In this document: positions 1 through 8,053 of the stretch, piece after piece | Layout: each line of letters opens with the position of its first letter | Position numbering within the stretch: the stretch's first letter is position 1 | Translations under genes and position numbers: made by a program | Assembly: GCA_031418715.1 (NCBI GenBank) | Contig: JANOJL010000060.1 | Span: 1-64,000, forward strand | Length of the DNA stretch: 64,000 nt | Reading direction: 5' to 3' | From: JANMDU01 sp031418715 | GTDB taxonomy: Bacteria > Pseudomonadota > Gammaproteobacteria > Burkholderiales > Burkholderiaceae_C | Notes under the pieces: model-generated | Told to the model about the DNA's origin: nothing | Database searches by the model: none | Seen by the model: the letters and a program-made list of their open reading frames with translations, nothing else

Positions 1-1227
1 GGCGACGCTAAGCAGCGTGTGCAAGATGTACTGGGCGATGACTTTATCGAAGCGGCGCTGACTGTCGATCACATGGAAGGCGCAGTGCGCGTCACGGGAT
101 TTGCCGGTTTGCCAGATGCCGCTCGCTCGCGGGCAGACCAGCAATATGCATATGTGAATGGCCGCTTCGTGCGAGATAAGGTGATTCAGCATGCCGCGAG
201 AAGTGCGTATGAAGATGTGCTGCATGGCGGGCGGCAGCCGGTGTATGTATTCTTTGTGCAAATTGATCCCGCGCGAGTGGATGTGAACGTTCATCCCACG
301 AAAATTGAGGTGCGTTTTCGGGATGGGCGCGAGATCCATCAGGCGGTGCGCCGTGCGGTGCATGGCGTATTGGCCGCGCCGCGCAGTGCGATGCAGGCAG
401 CGCAGTCAAGCGGTGAGGTACAAACAGGTGATGCACTTTCCCAGAATCGCTTTAACAACGATATTTTCAAGAGAAATCAGCCTTTCCCCGTTATACATCC
501 TGCGCAGAGTGCTATTAATTTAGTAGCAAATGAAGTGCGCGATATTGCGCAACTGTGGTCTCCTGCGCCAAGTGTTTCTAGCGAAGTCAACCCCACATTC
601 ATCGTAACCCCTAGCGCCCTGCCCACCTTCGATGAATCCGCAACTTGGCCATTGGGAAAAGCGATAGCTCAGCTGCATGGCATCTATATTCTCGCGCAGA
701 ATGCACAAGGCTTGGTGATTGTGGACATGCATGCCGCGCACGAACGCATCGTGTATGAGCGGCTCAAGAATCAAATCGACAGCGCCAGAATCAGCTCGCA
801 GCCTTTGCTAATTCCCGCTACTTTTTCTGCTACCCCAACTGAAGTGGCCACGGCAGAAGCGCATGAACAAACGCTGACAAAGCTAGGCTTAGAAATCACT
901 GCTTTCTCCGCAAAAACGCTCGCCGTCAGAGCCGTGCCCACCACACTGGCCAAAGGCGATGCGGTGGAGCTGTCGCGCAGCGTGTTGGCTGAACTCGCAC
1001 AGCATGACGCTAGCCGCGTGATTGAGCGCGCGCAGCATGAAATTTTGGCCACCATGGCCTGCCACGGCGCGGTGCGCGCCAACCGCAGCCTCACGCTGGA
1101 AGAAATGAACGCCCTGCTGCGCCAAATGGAAACCACCGAGCGCTCAGACCAATGCAACCATGGCCGCCCCACCTGGCGGCAGATCAGCATCAAAGAACTG
1201 GATGCGCTCTTCCTGCGCGGGCGCTGA
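1..1227 (+). CDS. mutL: DNA mismatch repair endonuclease MutL, 5' end outside the window
   Basis: MutL links MutS mismatch recognition to strand nicking and excision. Only the C-terminal part is present: the frame is open from base 1, so the apparent GTG start at 19 is internal. The N-terminal part shown is the end of the GHKL ATPase/transducer domain (YVNGRFVRD, VDVNVHPTKIEVRF). The C-terminal dimerisation domain carries DMHAAHERIVYE, which fits the endonuclease motif DQHA(x)2E(x)4E with Met for Gln, plus ACHGAVRAN and CNHGRPTW. This points to the nicking MutL of bacteria that lack MutH. A PRC repeat at 484-530 is translated inside the flexible linker between the two domains. Identification is secure; the endonuclease activity is inferred from the motif. 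Confidence 0.96.
   Translation, partial: GDAKQRVQDVLGDDFIEAALTVDHMEGAVRVTGFAGLPDAARSRADQQYAYVNGRFVRDKVIQHAARSAYEDVLHGGRQPVYVFFVQIDPARVDVNVHPTKIEVRFRDGREIHQAVRRAVHGVLAAPRSAMQAAQSSGEVQTGDALSQNRFNNDIFKRNQPFPVIHPAQSAINLVANEVRDIAQLWSPAPSVSSEVNPTFIVTPSALPTFDESATWPLGKAIAQLHGIYILAQNAQGLVIVDMHAAHERIVYERLKNQIDSARISSQPLLIPATFSATPTEVATAEAHEQTLTKLGLEITAFSAKTLAVRAVPTTLAKGDAVELSRSVLAELAQHDASRVIERAQHEILATMACHGAVRANRSLTLEEMNALLRQMETTERSDQCNHGRPTWRQISIKELDALFLRGR
484..530 (+). repeat. PRC palindromic repeat inside mutL
   Basis: Copy of the dispersed repeat: CCCGTTATA, then TGCGCA, then TGCTATTAATTTAGTAGCA. It is read in frame by mutL as PVIHPAQSAINLVA, in the interdomain linker, where extra residues are likely tolerated. 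Confidence 0.8.
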
Positions 1228-1260
1228 AACTTTTGCCCTGCTGCAAGCTCATGCTTCGAT

Positions 1261-2103
1261 ATGCGTATTTCCAGACTCAAGCTTCACGTACTCAGCATCC
1301 TTGCCGCCGCCCTGCTAGTAGGCTGCGCCACATTGCACGACAAGCAAGGCGATTGGATCTTTAACCCGCGCGATGGCACTTGGGGCAATAGCGCAGAAGT
1401 CGCCTCCAACATGCAAGAAGCCTGGGTGGAATTTCAATCCAAAGAAACCGGCAAGAGTGCCAAGCTGCATCTGCTGATCAACCCCGCCGAACAGCAAAGC
1501 CCCGTTCTGCTTTACCTGCACGGCGCGCGCTGGAACGTGGTGGGAAGCGCATGGCGCATTGAGCGCATGCGCGAGCTAGGCTTTACTGTGGTGGCGGTGG
1601 ACTATCGCGGCTTTGGCAAGAGCGGCGATGAGCGCCCCTCAGAAGAAAAATCCTACGAAGATGCGCAAGCCGCATGGCAATGGATCGCGGATAAATACCC
1701 AGATCAACAGCGCTACATCTTCGGCCATTCGCTCGGCGGCGCCATCGCCATCGAGCTGGCTACCCGCGTGAGCGACGAGCGCGGCACTTTGGTCGAAGGC
1801 ACGTTCACCAGCATCCCCGATGTGTTCAGCACCATGAAATACGGCTGGCTGCCCGTAGGCTGGCTCATCACCCAGCGTTTTGATTCAGAAAAGAAGGTTT
1901 CAAAAATTGGCTCGCCCCTGCTCGTCGTCCACGGCAGCGAAGACCGCTTGATCTCCCCCGCGCTAGGCAAACGCCTCTTTGACGCCGCGCAAACGCCCAA
2001 GCGATTTGAATTAGTGCAAGGCGGCTCGCATCACAACACCAATGGTTTGGGGCAGGCGCAGTATCGCGCTGCGCTTCAGGAGATGTTTGGACTTGCGCTT
2101 TAG
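1261..2103 (+). CDS. Alpha/beta hydrolase lipoprotein
   Basis: A 280-residue serine hydrolase of the BEM46/YfhR-like group. The N-terminus is a lipoprotein signal ending in the lipobox LLVGC (Cys about residue 22), so it is probably anchored in the cell envelope. The fold is shown by the YLHGARWN oxyanion-hole region (about residue 87), the nucleophile elbow GHSLGG (about 155-160), a candidate acid Asp in HGSEDRL (about 225) and a candidate His in GGSHH near residue 257. The substrate cannot be told from sequence. It follows mutL after 33 bases, and no clear ribosome binding site precedes the ATG. The gene ends just before the accessory island. Confidence 0.85.
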   Translation: MRISRLKLHVLSILAAALLVGCATLHDKQGDWIFNPRDGTWGNSAEVASNMQEAWVEFQSKETGKSAKLHLLINPAEQQSPVLLYLHGARWNVVGSAWRIERMRELGFTVVAVDYRGFGKSGDERPSEEKSYEDAQAAWQWIADKYPDQQRYIFGHSLGGAIAIELATRVSDERGTLVEGTFTSIPDVFSTMKYGWLPVGWLITQRFDSEKKVSKIGSPLLVVHGSEDRLISPALGKRLFDAAQTPKRFELVQGGSHHNTNGLGQAQYRAALQEMFGLAL

Positions 2104-2213
2104 CCGCTCTCACTGTACGTAGCCTAAACGCTTGGGTTAAGCTGACAAGCAGGCCATAAGATTGCTTGCAAAAAATGATTGCATAATCCGTCAAAATCAC
2201 TAAAATTACAATC

Positions 2214-2468
2214 ATGAACAGCAAGCATCGCAAAACCTTGGAGTCGGTGTTTGCCAAGCCCGTGCCAACCTCTTTAGAGTGGGCACGGATTGAGGCTTTG
2301 TTTGTGGCATGTGGGGCGCAAACGATTGAAGGCGACGGCTCTCGGGTGCGTTTTGTCATTAACGATGTGGTGGCCACCTTTCACCGCCCGCACCCTGCCA
2401 AAGAAGCCAAACCCTACCAAGTCAAAGATGCCCGTTTATTTTTAAGCCAAGCAGGAGTCACGCCATGA
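2214..2468 (+). CDS. hicA: Type II toxin-antitoxin toxin, HicA family
   Basis: HicA toxins are small double-stranded-RNA-binding-fold ribonucleases that cleave mRNA. This 84-residue protein has the HicA features of the subfamily ending in FHRPHP-x-KE followed by a short C-terminal helix (VKDARLFLSQAGV). The region where classical HicA carries its catalytic His reads GDGSRVRF, so the active-site arrangement is that of the longer subfamily; activity is not proven. Its last codons overlap the next gene's ATG by four bases (ATGA type), the usual toxin-first HicAB order. It lies in an accessory island between core genes. Confidence 0.88.
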   Translation: MNSKHRKTLESVFAKPVPTSLEWARIEALFVACGAQTIEGDGSRVRFVINDVVATFHRPHPAKEAKPYQVKDARLFLSQAGVTP

Positions 2469-2797
2469 ACACCATGACCTTCAAGGGCTATGCCGCCCAA
2501 ATTTCATACAGCGATGAAGATGCCTGCTTCATCGGGCACATCGCAGGCATTACCGATGTCATTGGTTTTCATGCGCATAACGTCGCGGATTTGCGCTTAG
2601 CGTTTGAATCAGCTGTCACTGATTACTTAGACACTTGCAAAAAACTGGGGCGCAACCCGCAAAAAACTGCCAGCGGCAAGCTGATGCTGCGCGTTCCGCA
2701 GGAGGTGCACAGCGCAGCTCTCTTGGCCGCACAAGTCAGTGGCGTGAGTTTGAATCAATGGGCCGCTAAGGCGCTTCGCGAGGCAGCGCATGCCTAA
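2465..2797 (+). CDS. hicB: Type II toxin-antitoxin antitoxin, HicB family
   Basis: The 110-residue partner of the upstream HicA. The N-terminal half is the partly degraded RNase H-like HicB fold (FKGYAAQISYSDEDACFIGHIAGI). The C-terminal part (LRVPQEVHSAALLAAQVSGVS and following) looks like a ribbon-helix-helix DNA-binding domain, used in this family both to neutralise HicA and to repress the hicAB promoter. It overlaps hicA by four bases. It runs convergently into the broken restriction-modification gene with a gap of 14 bases. The pair appears intact, unlike the neighbouring R-M gene. Confidence 0.9.
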   Translation: MNTMTFKGYAAQISYSDEDACFIGHIAGITDVIGFHAHNVADLRLAFESAVTDYLDTCKKLGRNPQKTASGKLMLRVPQEVHSAALLAAQVSGVSLNQWAAKALREAAHA

Positions 2798-2811
2798 AGC
2801 ATCCTTAAGCC

Positions 2812-5244
2812 TCAAGCGCGCAAAAAGCCCAGCTCATACACCTGCGGGCGCAGCTTGTCGCTCAGGATTTGGTAAGCCGCTTCAAAAGCGCTGAAATCTA
2901 CTGGCGCAACATCGCCGCTTTCGTTGCGCTTCTTTAAGGCATTGCGAATTTGATACCAGCCCACATCGGGGCGATTGAGTTTGAGTTCGTCGCGCACCGT
3001 GCGGCCATCTTTGTCGATGTCTTTGAAATAGGCTTGCCATAGCGTTTTGCCAGCAGCTAAAACGGCTTTTGCTTCGGGCGATAAATAATTCCGTTCACCG
3101 TGAGCCTGTCGAAGGGTCGCCAAATACCTCACCATGAAATCTGACTCGAACCGCGCGTTTGCGCCGACTTCTTCTTCGGTGAAGGGGATGAAATTATTGA
3201 CAATTGACCAACTTTTACCCTTCCATTCAAGTCCATTTGCACTTGCAGTTCGGTTGCAGCGATTAAAAAGCATCCAAACGAGACAATCAGATTGAAATTC
3301 CTTCGGCAAAGGTTCTACAGATTTCAAAAATTGATCACGGTCATTTAACCATGTTGGCCTGATGGCTCGACGCACCGCAAAAACCACCGCTGCTTGCCAA
3401 AGATTTTCTGGGGTAATAAAAAATCCACGGGCACTTCCATACCCCGACGAAAAGATGACTGTTTGCTGTTCTGCATGCTGCAGGTCATTTCCGCCAGATA
3501 ACATATACCCAATTGCGTCATCTGCCTACTTTGTACCCCTTAAATCTTTGGTTGCTGTCGCGGGTTCGGCTGCATTTTTAAGAGGCAAAACCTCAATACT
3601 GTTCGTCTTTGGCCTGACAAACCATTCGCTTAAATATTGATTATTGGGTACGCTGAAGAAAGTTTTCTCACCAATAGAGTTCGCTTCTTTATCTAATACT
3701 TCAGTAAGAATTTCGGATACTCGCGTTTTTGTATTCTGGCCTGTTTTCCAAACCAAGAATCCAATTGGGAATTTACCACTCAAGCCATCAAAAGCTTGGT
3801 TGTGCACTACAAATCCACCCAAATACACAGCAGGCCACGCCGCGCGAAACTCAGCAAGAGTCGGCGCATTAACGTACTTCATCGTGCTAAACATCGCCAA
3901 CGTAGCTTTTGGAATTTCTTGCGCAATTCGGGCAACAAACTGGGTGTACAACTCATTACTTGCTTTTCCATACTTCGACATTGAGCGTTCAGCGAATTTT
4001 GTTTTTGAAACGCCTTTCTTGTTTTCCGCATCCTGCAAGCCTGTAGAAATGTTTTCAAAATTCGTGGCTTCCGCATACGGCGGATTAATCAGCACCAGTA
4101 TCTTCTTCCCCTCCGCAATGGCTTGCCGGAGTCCAGCGGGCACTTTGTTGGTCAGACTGTAGTCGATGTTGCCGAAATCATCAATGTCATCGTTCAAATA
4201 ATCGTATTGAAAGCGCTGGGCAGCGACGCAGGTTTTGGTGGCTTTCATCACATCTACATCCGCCTCGTCCAGCGTGCTCATATAGATATTGCGGGGGTTG
4301 CTGTGCTTGACCTCTAAGTTGCCCACGCCGCAGCACATATCCCAGACGATGTAGTCTTTTTGCCAGTTCTTGCCCAGCGTTTCTGCCAGCTTGTCGTAGG
4401 CTTTATCAACGACATGTAGCGGCGTGTAATAAGCGCCTTTGAAGCTGCGCTCGTCTAGCGGAATCAAGCTATCGCGGCGCTCTAGCAAATAGTTGCGGTG
4501 CTCTTGCTTGGGAGGCTTGTGGTAGATCGCCCAAAATTGGCGATAACCCTCTTTGCTGCCCAGCTCGTAGATTTTGCCGCCCAAGCTAAATACAGGAGCG
4601 CCGTTTTTATGCAACAGCTCAGCGGGCAAGTTCACATGGGTAGAAACTGTGCCATCGTGCATGATGTCGGCAAAAAACAGAAGAGCGTAATCTTCCTCTG
4701 CCACGCCCGTGATCTCGCGCCCGACCATCACCACCCATTTGTCAAACACTTGCTTCAAATTGTCTGGCGTGATGGGGGTGCGAATGATGTCGCCGGATTT
4801 GATGGCGGCTTTGACGGTGCTGATGAATTCGTCTTCATGCGTGGCGATTTTGAAGGAGACGAAATACGCTCCGATGTGCGCCGAAATCTCAGCGAGCGCT
4901 TCTTGCGTGTATTGGCTGGCAGATTTTCCCCACTTCACCGTTTTCTTCGCTAGAAACGGCAACACATCCGCGCTTTTCATGATCGCGGCTTTTTCGGTAT
5001 CGATGACGGCCAAGAGCGGCGGCACGACCTCGCCTTTGTTTAGCGCGACTTACACGTAATGCAAGAGCTGGGTAAACATGGCATAACTTGAATGCTTGCC
5101 AGTGTCTTTGGCTTCAAACCAAATTTCGTCAGACTGAATATCAATCAACCCCTTGGTGTGGCCTTTGATGCCAAGCGCTTTGATGTAAGCATCTTTCACA
5201 TCTTCTTCGGATTTGGCTTTTTGTAGGGCGGTGTACAGGCTCAT
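2812..5244 (-). pseudogene. Type IIG-like restriction-modification gene with two in-frame stop codons
   Basis: A single open frame on the minus strand is interrupted only by TAA at 5050-5052 and TAG at 3526-3528. All three pieces are in the same phase. Read through, it gives about 810 codons. The piece before the first stop (64 residues from the ATG at 5244) holds a PD-(D/E)xK-like nuclease signature: D35, then E44-A-K46. The middle piece carries an N6-adenine methyltransferase: VWDMCCGVGNLEV (motif I, SAM binding) and INPPYAEATN (motif IV, NPPY). The last piece looks like a target-recognition/C-terminal region. The second piece could restart at GTG 5025, which has GAGG just upstream, so a separate methyltransferase subunit is possible. 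The third could restart at ATG 3504 but would lack catalytic motifs. Most simply this is a decaying gene in an accessory island. Confidence 0.8.
3091..3117 (-). repeat. Interspersed repeat translated as LRQAHGER inside the R-M gene
   Basis: On the minus strand this reads CCTTCGACAGGCTCACGG followed by TGAACGG. It is a version of a short repeat common in proteobacterial genomes, whose translation gives LRQA(Q/H)GER. Here it is in frame in the C-terminal part of the broken R-M gene. Recognition is from memory; only this copy was seen in the window. Confidence 0.6.
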
Positions 5245-5291
5245 GCGAGTAGTGTAGCGAAGCAAAAGGGCTTTACGGTAGCGCGTCAAAT

Positions 5292-5338
5292 TTACTATGA
5301 AAACAATAGCATTTCGCGCAGATTCTATATCGGCTAGA
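5292..5338 (-). repeat. PRC palindromic repeat, upstream of the R-M gene
   Basis: On the minus strand it reads GATATAGAATCTGCGCG, then AAATGCTATTG, then TTTTCATAGTA. It faces a second copy at 5401-5452 in the opposite orientation and lies within the likely promoter region of the R-M gene. Confidence 0.7.
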
Positions 5339-5400
5339 GGCACTTTTCGCCATTAAAACTCTCATTCAAGCCTGATTGAGTTTTTAGAGGGAAATTGGAA

Positions 5401-5452
5401 GTTACCCGGCATAGAATCTGCGCGGAGTGCTATGTAATTGTGAGTAAGTAGC
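5401..5452 (+). repeat. PRC palindromic repeat, intergenic
   Basis: Reads TTACCCGGCATAGAATC, TGCGCGGAG, TGCTATGTAATTG, then a degenerate right palindrome arm. It is inverted relative to the copy at 5292-5338. Confidence 0.65.
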
Positions 5453-5503
5453 GCAATGCTTACTGCTAGCTGCGCCAACCACGCATCGAGACGCTGAATG
5501 GGT

Positions 5504-5619
5504 GTGAGCTGGGCAAAAGCTTCTCGGTCGAGCGCGGCCAGCCACGGCTGAGCCTTACACGTGATGGCAGCTTATGAAACCATCTTAGAACGCTGAAAAG
5601 AAGCTTTTGCCCAGCTCAC
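5504..5619. repeat. Perfect 21-bp inverted repeat with about 74-bp spacer
   Basis: The left arm (5504-5524) begins GTGAGCTGGGCAAAAGC and ends TTCT. The right arm (5599-5619) is its exact reverse complement. It could be a bidirectional hairpin at the end of the TRAP gene or the remnant of a miniature mobile element. No open frame lies between the arms. Confidence 0.75.
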
Positions 5620-5667
5620 GCATGTTCAGTGGCATGGGCGAGCGGCTGGCACGCCGCCCTAAGCAAA

Positions 5668-6783
5668 CTATTTCTTCTTCGACGCAACAGCCTTAGCCAC
5701 AGGTTTAGCAGTCTTAGCCGCAGGCGCTTCATACTTAGCCAGCATCGCCTTCGCATCTTCAAACAGCGCACGCCCATCAATACCGCGTTTGTGCATGTCA
5801 ATCATCCAACCCGCTTGCACAGGTTTGGCCGCCTCCACCCAACGAGCCACTTCTGGGGCAGGCAAGATGTAAAACTGATTCCCCGCCGCCACAGCCTTGG
5901 CGCGGGCGGGAGCGGCAGAGTCGTCCCACATCTTGCCCATGCGGGCGGAGAGCTGTGCGCCGGAATGTTTGTCGATGATGGCTTTGAGATCTGCTGGCAA
6001 GGCGTTGTAGCGCTTTTCGTTCATCGCAAACATCAGCGCAATGGTGTAGAGCGCGGGGCTGCCTTCGGGTGTTTCTGTGTGGATGTTGGCAGCTTCGTGG
6101 ATGCGGAAGGATGTGGCGGCATCCCAGGGCACCATCGTGCCGTCGATCGTGCCTTTGGTGATGCCTTCGGTCACAGCCGTGATGGGCATGCCAATCGGCG
6201 TTGCACCCAAGGCTTGCAGGAGCTTGGCGGTCTCGCGCGAGGGCGCTCGCATCTTCATGCCTTTGAAATCTTCGAGCTTGCGAATGGCTTTGTCCCGGGT
6301 GTGAATTTGGCCTTCGTCATGCACCCACATGCCCAGCACCTTCATGCCTGCAAACTCTTGGGTTGCATGCTTGTTCATGTAATCCCAAGCGGCCTTGGAG
6401 GCAGCCTCGGCATTTTTCGTCATGAAGGGCAACTCAAACACCTCCATACGCGGGAAGCGCCCCGGCGTGTAACCGAGCACGGTGAGCACCAGATCGTCCA
6501 CCCCCTCTTTCACGCGATCCACCAGCTGCGCGGGCGTGCCGCCGCCGGTCATGGCAGGCAGTTGCACACAACGGATGCGCTGATTCGATTCTTTGGCCAC
6601 GGTGTCGCACCAAGGCACGACCAGCTCGCGCACCGTGAGCGCGGTTTGCGGCCAATAGTGCTGGAAATAGAGCGTGACTTCGGCTTTGGGCAGTGCGGTT
6701 TGGGCAAATGCACTAGGCATCACGCTAGGCAAGGCGCTCAGCAAAGCGATTGAAGCGGTGGCGATGAGTGTGTTGAATTTCAT
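5668..6783 (-). CDS. TRAP transporter substrate-binding protein, DctP family, orphan
   Basis: Periplasmic solute receptor of a tripartite ATP-independent transporter, which binds organic acids or related anions for a DctQM permease. The chosen ATG at 6783 has GGGAGAG upstream and opens a clean signal peptide (MKFNTLIATASIALLSALPS, cleavage near AFAQ). The mature protein shows the DctP pattern: GMKMRAPSRETAKLLQALGATP, then MPITAVTEGITKGTIDG. The tail is rich in Ala, Lys and Pro and ends KKK, longer than usual for the family. No genes for the membrane subunits lie nearby, so the partner permease must be elsewhere or this is a solitary receptor. The ligand is unknown. Confidence 0.9.
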   Translation of the reverse strand: MKFNTLIATASIALLSALPSVMPSAFAQTALPKAEVTLYFQHYWPQTALTVRELVVPWCDTVAKESNQRIRCVQLPAMTGGGTPAQLVDRVKEGVDDLVLTVLGYTPGRFPRMEVFELPFMTKNAEAASKAAWDYMNKHATQEFAGMKVLGMWVHDEGQIHTRDKAIRKLEDFKGMKMRAPSRETAKLLQALGATPIGMPITAVTEGITKGTIDGTMVPWDAATSFRIHEAANIHTETPEGSPALYTIALMFAMNEKRYNALPADLKAIIDKHSGAQLSARMGKMWDDSAAPARAKAVAAGNQFYILPAPEVARWVEAAKPVQAGWMIDMHKRGIDGRALFEDAKAMLAKYEAPAAKTAKPVAKAVASKKK

Positions 6784-6862
6784 GGTTTTCTCTCCCAATT
6801 CGATATTGAAGGTGAGCAGTTTAACGAAGGAATGCCTGCGAGGTTGACGTTAAACTCTAAGA

Positions 6863-8053
6863 ATGCCCGCTTCTCTCGTCGTCTGGTTCACCAGCCTCTT
6901 TCTCGGCCTCCAGCCCATCACCACCGATCTTTACCTTCCCGCTCTGCCCAGCATGGTGGATGCACTGGGCGCTTCTATGCCGCAGGCGCAGCTCACGCTG
7001 TCTACGCTGCTACTGTGCTTTGGGATTTCTCAACTGATTTGGGGGCCAGTTTCAGACAAATATGGCCGTAAACCGGTGTTGCTCGCCGGGTTGGCGCTGT
7101 ATGTAGTAGCGAGTGTGGGCAGTGCATTGGTCAGTAGTGTTGAATCACTGATTGTCTGGCGCGCATTGCAAGGCGCGGCCATGGGTGCGCCCGTGATGTG
7201 CGCGCGGGCGATGGCACGGGATTTGTATGCGCCAGAGGAAGCGGCGCGGGTGGTGAGTAAAGGCTTATCTGGCTTGGGGGTGATTGCTGTGTTTTGCGTG
7301 CCGCTGGGCAGCTTGATCAGCGACAGTCTTGGATGGCGATTTACATTGGTGGCGCTAGCCGTGTTTGGCGCAGCGTGTTTGGCGCTGCTCATGCTGCGAT
7401 TTGAAGAGACGAATCAACGGCGCAATGCCCAAGCGCTACAGCCGCGCATGCTGATCAGCACGTGGCGCGGCATTCTGGCGCACCCACAGTTTTGGACATA
7501 CGCCTTGCTCGCGCTCACGTCGTATGGCGGTTTGTTCACCTTCTTGGCCACTTCTTCTTTTGTGTTTTTGAAAGTGCTTGGCCACAGCAAGCTGACCTAC
7601 AGCTTGGTGATGATGACCATCTCTGTGATTTATGTGGCGGGCACATTTTTAAGCCGCCGATTGCTCGTGCGCCACGGGGTGCAGCGCATGGTGTGGTTGG
7701 GCGGCTGGATCACGCTGGTGGCGAGCTTGATGTATTTGAGTTTTTATTTTTTTGAGATCACATCGCTCTGGGCACTGGTCCCCGCACAGCTGATCTTCAT
7801 GATCGGCCATGGTTTTCATCAACCAGCGGGTCAATCAGGTAGCGCTGCAGCTTTTCCGCAAGCGGCAGGCGCAGCTTCGGCAATGGCGGGATTCTTGATG
7901 ATGCTGGCTGCTTTTAGCATGGGCAGTTGGCTTGGAGCGGCAATGGATGGCAGCGTGCGCCCGATGCTCTTAGGTATTGGCGTGTGGGGCATCGCTATCG
8001 TGACCGTCGCTTGGACTTTGGTGCAACGCCATGGCAAGCTCAGCAAAACTTGA
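6863..8053 (+). CDS. MFS drug-resistance transporter, Bcr/CflA family
   Basis: A 396-residue inner-membrane proton-driven exporter with about twelve hydrophobic segments. TDLYLPALP in the first helix and the motif A loop GPVSDKYGRKPVL (about residues 61-73) are typical of the Bcr/CflA subgroup of drug:H+ antiporters (bicyclomycin, chloramphenicol or related substrates). The real substrate is not predictable. It is read divergently from the TRAP gene across about 80 bases. Its 3' end overlaps the miaA start by 23 bases, which suggests co-transcription with miaA. Confidence 0.9.
   Translation: MPASLVVWFTSLFLGLQPITTDLYLPALPSMVDALGASMPQAQLTLSTLLLCFGISQLIWGPVSDKYGRKPVLLAGLALYVVASVGSALVSSVESLIVWRALQGAAMGAPVMCARAMARDLYAPEEAARVVSKGLSGLGVIAVFCVPLGSLISDSLGWRFTLVALAVFGAACLALLMLRFEETNQRRNAQALQPRMLISTWRGILAHPQFWTYALLALTSYGGLFTFLATSSFVFLKVLGHSKLTYSLVMMTISVIYVAGTFLSRRLLVRHGVQRMVWLGGWITLVASLMYLSFYFFEITSLWALVPAQLIFMIGHGFHQPAGQSGSAAAFPQAAGAASAMAGFLMMLAAFSMGSWLGAAMDGSVRPMLLGIGVWGIAIVTVAWTLVQRHGKLSKT

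Larger units (their letters stand above)
5345..5667. other. Gene-free repeat-rich stretch between R-M gene and TRAP binding protein
   Basis: No convincing coding sequence is visible. It holds the outward half of a head-to-head pair of PRC copies (5292-5338 and 5401-5452) and a perfect 21-bp inverted repeat with arms at 5504-5524 and 5599-5619. The downstream arm overlaps the region just past the 3' end of the TRAP gene. The stretch marks the right edge of the accessory island. Confidence 0.6.

Noticed and set aside
2812..5244. Recoding of TAA/TAG as sense codons in this organism
   Set aside because: Core genes end normally at TAA, TAG and TGA at expected family lengths, so a changed code is untenable.
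5629..6753. A 374-codon open frame on the plus strand opposite the TRAP gene
   Set aside because: Composition is His/Arg/Gly-rich shadow sequence, with no family resemblance; the minus-strand DctP reading has a signal peptide and conserved motifs.
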